A stretch of 26,739 bases of DNA from positions 1-26,739 of the IMG/VR virus record IMGVR_UViG_3300034375_006997; one strand, 5' to 3'. Every line of letters begins with the position of its first letter. Within the stretch, counting starts at the first letter, position 1. Of the stretch, positions 1 through 6,465 are shown one piece after another. The translations under genes and the position numbers were made by a program. Under the pieces are notes generated by a model. The model did no database searches and was not told the origin of the DNA. It saw only the letters and a list, made by a program, of their open reading frames with translations. This stretch comes from a virus.

Positions 1-1
1 T

Positions 2-199
2 CCAAACCCTGTGGCTAGAACCTTGAGTGTAAGGTCTAGCAATCCTGTAACCATCGAAGTTTACAATTCTATCGGGGCGCTTGTCGTTCCGCAAACTACT
101 GATAATGAGGTTGATATGTCTGGAATGCCAGTGGGGTTATATCAAGTTGTTATCAGGCATGACGGTAGATCCATCGTAAAAAACATATCAAAACAATGA
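2..199 (+). CDS. C-terminal end of a T9SS-secreted protein (5' end outside window)
   Basis: The reading frame is open from the left edge, so this is the tail of a longer gene; the GTG at 11 is inside it. The visible part begins P-N-P-V, the usual opening of a type A T9SS sorting domain, and ends with the matching pattern G-L-Y-x-V, a short turn, then a Lys-rich last strand (IVKNISKQ). In Bacteroidota this domain sends proteins through the type IX secretion machinery to the cell surface, where it is normally cleaved. The stop overlaps the next start as ATGA (196-199), so the two genes are co-translated. That a phage gene carries this tag is unusual. The function of the missing upstream part cannot be judged. 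Confidence 0.75.
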   Translation, partial: PNPVARTLSVRSSNPVTIEVYNSIGALVVPQTTDNEVDMSGMPVGLYQVVIRHDGRSIVKNISKQ

Positions 200-1431
200 G
201 ACACTTAGTTCTCGCACTGGCTTTAATCTCTACCGCAGCCTCTGCTCAGCCAGACCTGATCGTACAGGACCTGTATACCGACAGCCTATGTCTTGGTCCC
301 AACCCTTACTTTTCTGTATACTTCACGATCGCAAACATCGGTGACGAAACTTGCGAGTACTATTGCTACGAGAAGAACGGAATTGAGGTGTGCCCCGACA
401 CCACAATATTCGACTGGTCACTAGACCCCAACGAAGCCAGATACTACTCGTTGGGGTGGCTGAACTATGACGGGTTCGGACAGCCATACACAATCGAGGT
501 TGTCAATGCTGTAGGTGAGGTCAACACGCTGAACAATGATTCAACGATGATCGTCCCAGACGCGCACATTTGCGAAGAGATGCTTAACGTTGATCTTGCG
601 ATTGACACCGTGCTTTACAACACAGGCTGTGACGAATACGGTCCTTACTTAGAGCCTAGCATATACATGACCAACCTTGGGACAGACGACATCACAGAGC
701 TGTGCATCAAGTTTCAGGTCTTGGGTCAAACCAATGACACGGTTTGTTTTACTGGTCAGAGCTATCTCCCGCTTGAGTCTGGGGACAACGCAGTGCAGGA
801 ATGGCCCAAGCTCTACGTAGACGGAGTATTGAGCCTGCATTTACTGGATGTAAACGGACCATCACCTTTCTCTTGGCTGGACTTCGGTATAGACGAGTGG
901 ACCTACAACAATACATATGTGGAGGTCTTGCCTACCCTTTCTAGCTCGTGGTGTGTTTCTGGATGCACAGACGAGACAGCGTGTAACTACGTGGCAGAAG
1001 CCGCCGTGGATGACGGTGGGTGCGAATACCCAGAGTTGTACTACGACTGTGACGGGGAGTGCGAGTACGACACTGATGAAGATGGAATCTGCGACCAGCT
1101 TGAAATCCCTGGCTGCACCGATCCGCTGGCAGACAACTACAACGAAGATGCCACGGATGACGATGGTACTTGTGAGTACACAACAAACTTTGTCACAGAA
1201 GTGTACAGCGTAAACGACCTGAACGTCTACCCCAACCCATTCGATGACGTGATCTACGTATCCACTCTACCTGGCTCCTTGTGTAGAGTGAGAGACCTAA
1301 ACGGAAAGGTTGTAATCGAAAGAACGATGTCAGCCGTCATCGGCATGCACTCCTTGGAGAACGGTGTGTACTTGGTTGACTGGATGGTAGAGGGTAAGGT
1401 TATTCTTACTAAAAAGATTTTGAAGAGATGA
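196..1431 (+). CDS. Secreted Cys-rich protein with T9SS sorting domain
   Basis: 411 aa. Residues 1-18 form a signal peptide with an A-S-A cleavage site. The middle has extracellular-type beta-rich segments (PDLIVQDLY...NIGDETC, resembling CARDB/adhesion modules) with many paired cysteines. Two copies of the acidic GCTD-x-x-A-C/D-NY-x(3)-A-x-DDG-x-CEY repeat follow near residues 255-280 and 305-328, a module common in secreted proteins of marine Bacteroidota. The C-terminus is a T9SS sorting domain starting LNVYPNPF and ending GVYLV...KKILKR. The protein is therefore predicted to pass the inner membrane by Sec and the outer membrane by the host T9SS. It may be displayed on the infected cell or be virion-associated. 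It overlaps both neighbours by ATGA. Confidence 0.8.
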   Translation: MRHLVLALALISTAASAQPDLIVQDLYTDSLCLGPNPYFSVYFTIANIGDETCEYYCYEKNGIEVCPDTTIFDWSLDPNEARYYSLGWLNYDGFGQPYTIEVVNAVGEVNTLNNDSTMIVPDAHICEEMLNVDLAIDTVLYNTGCDEYGPYLEPSIYMTNLGTDDITELCIKFQVLGQTNDTVCFTGQSYLPLESGDNAVQEWPKLYVDGVLSLHLLDVNGPSPFSWLDFGIDEWTYNNTYVEVLPTLSSSWCVSGCTDETACNYVAEAAVDDGGCEYPELYYDCDGECEYDTDEDGICDQLEIPGCTDPLADNYNEDATDDDGTCEYTTNFVTEVYSVNDLNVYPNPFDDVIYVSTLPGSLCRVRDLNGKVVIERTMSAVIGMHSLENGVYLVDWMVEGKVILTKKILKR

Positions 1432-2468
1432 GGTTGATTCTTGCTTTGGTTCTTTGTCTTTTGAGCTGCGAAGCACAAGCGCAGTTCCTGAAGAAGACAT
1501 TTAAGTTTGCTACGTTCTACACAGCGTTCAGCGGAAACAACTCCGTGTCTGACGTAGATGTATACTCCGTAGCTAACGGACCATTGCAAGTAGACGTCAT
1601 CGAGACGCCCTTCGACTACTCGCTCACAGCAGGCGTAAGAAAGATCGCTAGGTTCTCATACGAGAACAGAGCCAACAACTTCTACAGCGGCAACGAGCAG
1701 TCATACAGCGACGCGGCTACGATCGGAAAGGTCAAGGGGTTTGAGTTTCTGTTCCAGGGGTCGTACCAAAGGCAACAGGGTGTGGAGTTCCTCAACCAGG
1801 ACCACTTCCTCAGATACGTAGCCAAGAACTGGATTGCCAAAGTAGAGTACTTGCAGGACGGCTTTGCAGACGTCAGCTACTTCGAGGGTTCGCAGAGAGG
1901 CAGGCTGAACCTAGGCAAGAAGCTTTCGCTCAACCTCGGCGTAGTGCAGAGGCTGTCCGAGCCATACGGGTATAATCCGCTCGCAGACTGGACGCTAGCA
2001 AACAACAGCATTCACTACACGCAACTGGCTATCGAAGAGGGATACAGCGTAGACTTTGACTCTGGCGAGTTCCTCAACCCTGATGGCGACGTAGTTGCAG
2101 AGAACGTACAGGTATGGGAGTCTGTGGTAATACCACAAGTTTTGAGCGACTACACAGCTCGCAAGCGAAACGAACTGCCCAGCCAGTGGAACTACTCCCT
2201 GATCGCAGGCTTTGACTTCTATCACTTTACGCAGGACTTCTGGCTGCACAGCTGGGCCAACGTATTGCCATATCACTTGGAATCAGACAGCGAATACTCT
2301 TATCAAAACTTCTTGGATGGCGACCAGTGGATCGACTACTCAGGCGGATTGATATTTGGATGGAAACTAAACAAGAGCCTGGGGATGTTCCTCGAAGGCA
2401 GATACCATAAGTACTGGAACAGAGAGTGGCACAACTTCTCTGTCGGTTTGAACTACGTAATTATTTGA
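1428..2468 (+). CDS. Outer-membrane beta-barrel-like protein
   Basis: 346 aa. The N-terminus is a hydrophobic signal peptide with AQA-Q, a possible signal peptidase I site; an LLSC motif just before it could instead be a lipobox, so lipoprotein is an alternative. The rest is rich in alternating hydrophobic/polar strands with many Tyr, Trp and Phe, and ends in a strand FSVGLNYVII, as in outer-membrane barrels. No enzyme motif is seen. It starts by ATGA overlap with the secreted protein and is followed after 1 nt by a holin-like gene. A role at the host outer membrane (superinfection exclusion, lysis or adsorption) is inference from location and architecture. Confidence 0.6.
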   Translation: MRLILALVLCLLSCEAQAQFLKKTFKFATFYTAFSGNNSVSDVDVYSVANGPLQVDVIETPFDYSLTAGVRKIARFSYENRANNFYSGNEQSYSDAATIGKVKGFEFLFQGSYQRQQGVEFLNQDHFLRYVAKNWIAKVEYLQDGFADVSYFEGSQRGRLNLGKKLSLNLGVVQRLSEPYGYNPLADWTLANNSIHYTQLAIEEGYSVDFDSGEFLNPDGDVVAENVQVWESVVIPQVLSDYTARKRNELPSQWNYSLIAGFDFYHFTQDFWLHSWANVLPYHLESDSEYSYQNFLDGDQWIDYSGGLIFGWKLNKSLGMFLEGRYHKYWNREWHNFSVGLNYVII

Positions 2469-2469
2469 T

Positions 2470-2754
2470 ATGGCAAAAGAACTGAACGAGGATACTGGAT
2501 TTCACGTAAGCGTCAAGACGCTTGCAGGGATTGGCGCTGGCATGGCAGCCGTAATCAGCATGTGGTTCGTATTACAGGCGGACATTGCAGAAGCGAAGGA
2601 GTTGCCCGTGCCACCAGACCCAGAGATCACCCGCATGGAATTCGACATGAAGGACCAACTTATTCGACAAACGATTATGTCCACGCAAGAAGACGTGACT
2701 GAGATCAAGGAGGACATGAAGCGTATCGAAGAGAAAATAGATAAACTACGATGA
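2470..2754 (+). CDS. Holin-like small membrane protein with coiled coil
   Basis: 94 aa. One hydrophobic stretch (about residues 17-35, LAGIGAGMAAVISMWFVL) is followed by an acidic linker and a C-terminal heptad-like segment (TQEDVTEIKEDMKRIEEKIDKL) predicted to form a coiled coil. This one-helix plus coiled-coil plan is shared by XhlA-type lysis proteins and some phage membrane adaptors. It lies between an outer-membrane-like and a thioredoxin-like gene, 1 nt after the former, which fits a lysis/envelope module. Holin is the best guess, not proven; a membrane-anchored oligomeric scaffold is an alternative. Confidence 0.5.
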   Translation: MAKELNEDTGFHVSVKTLAGIGAGMAAVISMWFVLQADIAEAKELPVPPDPEITRMEFDMKDQLIRQTIMSTQEDVTEIKEDMKRIEEKIDKLR

Positions 2755-2757
2755 AGA

Positions 2758-3123
2758 ATGAAAACTCTTGCAACTGTATTATTTGCGTTATTGTCGGCCA
2801 CTGCGTTTGTGGCTGTTGTAACGGCTGAGGAATCAGACGTCTGTGAGTCTGGTATCTGCGTCGTAGAATTCAACGCAGCGTTCAACGCACAGAATAGCGT
2901 AGAATGGATTGACAAGCTTAGTGACTGCGAGGTTGCTAGGATTGACATCCTTGAACGCCCCGACATGCAGAAGGAACACAACATCGTTGTTGTCCCTACC
3001 ATCATCGTCTTCAACGAAGGCGAAGAAGAAAAGCGCTTCCAGGCCAACATCATGATGACTGTCGATGCTACCAAGAAGGATGTTCAGGGTGTCATCGATG
3101 AGATTATCTTGAGCTCGTTCTAA
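2758..3123 (+). CDS. Exported thioredoxin-fold protein lacking the active-site cysteines
   Basis: 121 aa. Residues 1-23 are a signal peptide (cleavage after VTA). The body follows thioredoxin: first core strand and active-site helix (CVVEFNAAFNAQNSVEW), a second strand VARIDI, then the cis-proline strand VVVPTIIVF. Aligned on the strand and helix, the CGPC site reads NAQN, so both catalytic cysteines are asparagine and redox activity is not expected. Two other cysteines (CESGIC) sit just before the core strand. It is the last + strand gene before the convergent terminator. It may act as a periplasmic chaperone, inhibitor or decoy; this is inference. Confidence 0.6.
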   Translation: MKTLATVLFALLSATAFVAVVTAEESDVCESGICVVEFNAAFNAQNSVEWIDKLSDCEVARIDILERPDMQKEHNIVVVPTIIVFNEGEEEKRFQANIMMTVDATKKDVQGVIDEIILSSF

Positions 3124-3130
3124 ACGAAGA

Positions 3131-3148
3131 AAGGGGCCGAAGCCCCTT
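3131..3148 (-). terminator. Hairpin terminator between convergent operons
   Basis: Perfect 7-bp stem AAGGGGC/GCCCCTT with a 4-nt loop. Read on the - strand the loop is the very stable UUCG tetraloop closed by C-G, and TTTCTTCGTTT follows, so it can end the leftward replication operon. On the + strand it lies 7 nt after the thioredoxin-like stop, where the downstream tract is weaker. It probably serves both directions. Confidence 0.7.
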
Positions 3149-3200
3149 CCCGTCTAGATAATACAGCTGGGATATCCAGCATTGGTCAAACCGCTTCATG

Positions 3201-3353
3201 TCAGAAGTTGTATAGGTGACACTCGCAGTTCTTTCTGCCACACTTGTAGCATCTGCCTTCACGATCCATCTTTTTCATGTATCGCGGCCATCCAAACTTG
3301 TCCATGTACCAGTCGAAGATGTCCTCGATGAGTAGCTTTATCTTACTGGGCAT
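3201..3353 (-). CDS. Small Cys-rich, possibly zinc-binding protein
   Basis: 50 aa. The N-terminal half is amphipathic (MPSKIKLLIEDIFDWYMDKF); the C-terminal half carries C-Y-K-C at 35-38 and C-E-C-H at 43-46, enough ligands for one zinc site. The start overlaps the last 16 nt of the RNR gene, with an AGGAG sequence 3 nt before the ATG. It is the last gene of the leftward operon, ahead of the terminator at 3131-3148. Function unknown. Coupling to RNR allows a link to reductase or DNA metabolism, but nothing proves it. Confidence 0.6.
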   Translation of the reverse strand: MPSKIKLLIEDIFDWYMDKFGWPRYMKKMDREGRCYKCGRKNCECHLYNF

Positions 3354-5230
3354 GCTCCTGTATCGCAATCCATGATCTCTACCTCGTCCATGTCAATCTG
3401 TTCGAGGCTTGTGATCGGTGTTACATCTTTGCGCATCTCCAAGTAAGTGCCTTCGTCGATCTCTTCGAGAGGTGCCTGCTTGAATCCGTGCTCGTTGTGG
3501 AGCAAGAACGAAACAGACTTGACTTGCTTGTAGTTGAGCGCCAACCATTCCTTGATTTCATCCAGCTCCTCCTTGCGGTAGTAGATGGTCACGGACACAG
3601 CGTTGTCTGACCACTCGGCTTGCAATCGCTTGATGACTTCGAGCTGGTCGATAGCCGTCATGTCCTGAGCAAACGTCGTACCCTTCGGGAACTTACAAGG
3701 GAAGCTGACTACGATGGTAGACTTGTCCTCGGTTCCGTCGAAGTTCAGCACGTACTCCACAGGGTACCCGTGCTTCCTGGCGGCATGTGCCAGACTGCTA
3801 TCAGCTGACATGCGGATTCGTCTAATGTAGTATTCGCTGTATCCTGGGTGAGCTCCTGGTGTAACGCCAGCAAGTAGACTAAGCGTTCCAGAAGGCTTGA
3901 CTGTTGTAAGTTTAATGGATGCTGGAAATCCTGCCAGTCTAGAGTATTCTTTGTCATAGTTTCGAATGTAGTTGTAGCAACCGTCCAACCAGCTACGCTG
4001 CTCTTCGGTAGCCTGAAGATAACCAGTAACGCCGATACCCATACGCATGTTCTTGTGAACGATGTCCTCGGTCTCCTTGATAGCACACTTGATTGCAAGG
4101 CTGTGCTTGTTGATGCGGTACAAGTAGCGAGCCACCTTGAGCAACTCGTCGTAGCTCTCGATGTTCGGCAGGTAAATCTCTGCAAGGCAGCACGTCTCGA
4201 AGTTGGCAAGCGACTGCTCAGCACACGGGTTGAATCCCTGTACGTCAGGATCAGGGTACTCCACTTCGAAGGTACGCCCCATACGACGTGATGCATCTAA
4301 GTTGATGAGACCATAAGGTTCTCCGTTACCGTTGTATCCCTCCCAAAACTCTTCAGGAAGCTCAGAGATATCAGAACAGATTACGGAGTTGTTGGACATA
4401 GCCCTCCAGTTCGGGATGCCACCGAGGTCCCATCGCTTGGCTCGCAGGTACTCGATATCGTCGCAGTCACCCAATGCAATCTGCGCTGATCGACGGACGT
4501 TACCAGCGACAACAATCTTGCCGATGATGTTCATAATGTCCAGACAATCAATAGGTTGCAGGCGTTTACCTGAAGCTTTATTTAGGATGTTGTTGATCTC
4601 ACCCATGCCCCATACGAGGTCTTCGGGACCAGAGGCTGTTCCTCCAAATCCTTTGATGGCTGAGCCCTTGGATCGGATGAGGTGAGCAGCGTAAGTGAAG
4701 CTCTCTCCTGTTACGAACGAAGCTTCCAGCACACGGCGCAGCAACTCTACCCATCCCTCGCGGCTGTCAGGCACGATGAAGTCTGCATCGTTTGCGTCTA
4801 CACGCTCAATGTTTACGCGGTTCTTCACCTTCGGGAGCTGGTATACATTCTCCCGCTGGATGTTGAAGCCTACGCCTGAGCCGAGCATAAGCATCTCGAA
4901 TGCCCAGGTGAATGGACGGATGGGATCATCAACTACTACGAAGGCGCAGTTCTGAAGTGACGGCAGACCCAAGCGGTCCACGGTCTTGGTACCTAGTTGC
5001 CAGAGGAATCGCCCTGCAACAGTACCCTTCAGCCCCATCATAATCTCTTTGAGTTCAGCCTCTTCGTGCTTCTCAAACCCCACGTTTAGTTGCTCTCGGC
5101 AAGAATCGATTACGCGGTCAACAGTGTCTTCCCACTCTTCGGTCTTACCGTTTTCTAGTTCTCTGGAATAGGTACGCTTATACACAGCATACCCTACCTC
5201 GCCCCAAGGGACAAGTGAAGGATCGTACAT
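3338..5230 (-). CDS. nrdJ: Adenosylcobalamin-dependent (class II) ribonucleotide reductase, monomeric type
   Basis: 630 aa. Reduces ribonucleotides to deoxyribonucleotides using a radical made from adenosylcobalamin, supplying DNA precursors. Residues match the Lactobacillus leichmannii triphosphate reductase pattern: C95 (QNCAF) and C347 as the substrate-reducing pair, N334-P-C336-A-E338 as the thiyl radical and acid/base site, GGTASGPEDL at 196-205, and a C-terminal C622-x4-C627 pair (CDTGAC) that re-reduces the active site. C336 to C347 has the same 11-residue spacing as C408 to C419 in that enzyme. It is shorter than the usual ~740 aa but not visibly broken. The phage would depend on host or environmental B12. 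It opens the segment after a 43-nt gap and overlaps a small Cys protein. Confidence 0.93.
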   Translation of the reverse strand: MYDPSLVPWGEVGYAVYKRTYSRELENGKTEEWEDTVDRVIDSCREQLNVGFEKHEEAELKEIMMGLKGTVAGRFLWQLGTKTVDRLGLPSLQNCAFVVVDDPIRPFTWAFEMLMLGSGVGFNIQRENVYQLPKVKNRVNIERVDANDADFIVPDSREGWVELLRRVLEASFVTGESFTYAAHLIRSKGSAIKGFGGTASGPEDLVWGMGEINNILNKASGKRLQPIDCLDIMNIIGKIVVAGNVRRSAQIALGDCDDIEYLRAKRWDLGGIPNWRAMSNNSVICSDISELPEEFWEGYNGNGEPYGLINLDASRRMGRTFEVEYPDPDVQGFNPCAEQSLANFETCCLAEIYLPNIESYDELLKVARYLYRINKHSLAIKCAIKETEDIVHKNMRMGIGVTGYLQATEEQRSWLDGCYNYIRNYDKEYSRLAGFPASIKLTTVKPSGTLSLLAGVTPGAHPGYSEYYIRRIRMSADSSLAHAARKHGYPVEYVLNFDGTEDKSTIVVSFPCKFPKGTTFAQDMTAIDQLEVIKRLQAEWSDNAVSVTIYYRKEELDEIKEWLALNYKQVKSVSFLLHNEHGFKQAPLEEIDEGTYLEMRKDVTPITSLEQIDMDEVEIMDCDTGACPVR

Positions 5231-5273
5231 GATTTAATGTTTTATGGTTAAAAAAAAGGGACAGCTAAGATAG

Positions 5274-5771
5274 TCAAAACTCCTTAGAATAATCCCATAC
5301 TCTGTATGAATCTAACAGCTTGATATCCAATAAGTTCAGCCTGGTTATCACGTCTGCTCGATCCTTGCGGGTGTACTTTTTCTTGTATGCGTCGCGCTTG
5401 TTCGACACGAACACATCTTCGACTGTGCTCTCGCAATAATCTCTTAGGTCCTCGCGGTCTACCACGCTGAACCCACCCTCCTCTGGCATGTCGAAGGCGA
5501 TGATTTTAGCACCGCCATACATCCATCCTGGATTGCCTGCTACGTTCTTGAACTCACACCATATCTCGTCGGGGAGGTTGTTGCCCTTTACGTCTACTCC
5601 CCAAGTGCTGGTGCCGCTATGTGCAAGCCAGTAATCGATATGCAGGTGCATGTCATCTTTTCGGCTACCCTTGGTTACTTGGAAGCCTAGCTTTTCTGCC
5701 GCTCGGATGAAGCGAACCTCAGCTACCCTCCCCGTCGCCGAAGAGTATTTCCGCCTGTTCTGACTGATCAT
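5274..5771 (-). CDS. PD-(D/E)XK-family nuclease
   Basis: 165 aa. The pattern E18 (GRVAEVRF) - D46 (HIDYWL) - D60-V-K62-G (WGVDVKGNN) is the core of PD-(D/E)XK nucleases: a glutamate in the first helix, an aspartate on a strand, and D-x-K. A hydrophobic strand (GAKIIAFDM) follows. Substrate cannot be told; Holliday-junction or single-strand/double-strand border cleavage are usual for such phage proteins. The ATG lies 53 nt inside the upstream gene, a large overlap, but no better start is visible downstream and E18 must be included. Confidence 0.7.
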   Translation of the reverse strand: MISQNRRKYSSATGRVAEVRFIRAAEKLGFQVTKGSRKDDMHLHIDYWLAHSGTSTWGVDVKGNNLPDEIWCEFKNVAGNPGWMYGGAKIIAFDMPEEGGFSVVDREDLRDYCESTVEDVFVSNKRDAYKKKYTRKDRADVITRLNLLDIKLLDSYRVWDYSKEF

Positions 5772-6000
5772 AGTTGGCCTCGAAATGTTGGTACGAAGCC
5801 TCCTTGATAAGGTCGAGTTCGTGGTTAATGATTACTCTCGCTACTGTAATCATGTTAGCCACGATTCCAGGGTTAATGCACGGACCCCCATCTTCGTCGT
5901 GCAAATCCTCGTAAAACTCAGTGATGTAGTTGTGCAGGCGTAAGCATGCCATGCTGTAGCTATCACTTAGCTGCTTTTTTGTTAGATCTCTTTTTGCCAT
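5719..6000 (-). CDS. Hypothetical phage protein
   Basis: 93 aa, mainly helical and acidic toward the C-terminus (EQAEILFGDGEGS). No family recognised. It starts 38 nt inside the endonuclease I-like gene and ends 53 nt inside the next nuclease, so the three are translated as a tightly overlapped set. Its position between two nucleases suggests DNA metabolism or a regulatory partner, but this is only context. Confidence 0.65.
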   Translation of the reverse strand: MAKRDLTKKQLSDSYSMACLRLHNYITEFYEDLHDEDGGPCINPGIVANMITVARVIINHELDLIKEASYQHFEANYDQSEQAEILFGDGEGS

Positions 6001-6448
6001 ATCCTAGTTCTTTTAGTTTCGCTATCGCTTGCTCCACCTGGTGTTTGTTTTTGCAGATGAAGAGAGCTGGGACTGGTTCTCCTGAGTCTATCAAGTGACG
6101 AAGGAACAGCTTCCACCGCATCGGGAAATCATGATGCGAAGGAGTGTACCCTTTGGTTTCGATTACCCACTCTCCGTTTGGTCCTACGAAGTCGGGTGTG
6201 TATTTGATTGGAAGGACTATCGAATCTGTTCGGTCCGACAGGTCTTTCTTCTTGGCAGTCATCTTCCAGTATGGACCAGGGTATTTGAACTTATCTACGA
6301 GCATGTATTCATGTGTCTCGTAGGTAAATTTTAGCCCCGATTCAGCTAAAAGATCAGCGCATGTCTTCTCTAAACCGCTCTTATACTTACCTAATGAACG
6401 TTTCTTAGCTGACTTACGCCGTGGAGTCCCCTTTGTTTGTCGCTTCAC
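5963..6448 (-). CDS. T7 endonuclease I-like Holliday junction resolvase
   Basis: 161 aa from a GTG start. A basic N-terminus (KRQTKGTPRRKSAKKR) is followed by YKSGLE with E27, then YTPDF with D86, then VIETKG with E97 and K99. E-(PD)-ExK with a short gap between D and E matches T7 gp3 (E20, D55, E65, K67 in T7). Such enzymes cut branched DNA, debranching concatemers before packaging. The C-terminal end is again Lys-rich. A TAACTTTG promoter-like -7 box lies 5 nt before the GTG. Confidence 0.75.
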   Translation of the reverse strand: MKRQTKGTPRRKSAKKRSLGKYKSGLEKTCADLLAESGLKFTYETHEYMLVDKFKYPGPYWKMTAKKKDLSDRTDSIVLPIKYTPDFVGPNGEWVIETKGYTPSHHDFPMRWKLFLRHLIDSGEPVPALFICKNKHQVEQAIAKLKELGYGKKRSNKKAAK

Positions 6449-6453
6449 TAAAG

Positions 6454-6461
6454 CAAAGTTA
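6454..6461 (-). promoter_or_regulatory. Possible -7 box before the resolvase gene
   Basis: On the - strand TAACTTTG matches the Bacteroidota -7 consensus TAnnTTTG and is followed 5 nt later by the GTG start. The same short-leader geometry is seen at 20167 and 20513. No TTTG element is present 20 nt upstream, so this is tentative. Confidence 0.3.
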
Positions 6462-6465
6462 CAGC

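Noticed and set aside
3745-4296. 183-codon - strand frame inside RNR
   Set aside because: Different frame of a gene with all RNR catalytic residues; composition Ser/Thr/Arg-rich without motifs.
5231-5273. Promoter for the RNR gene (TATCTTAG on the - strand)
   Set aside because: One base off the -7 consensus and no TTTG at the required distance; the T8 tract after it has no matching stem for a terminator either.
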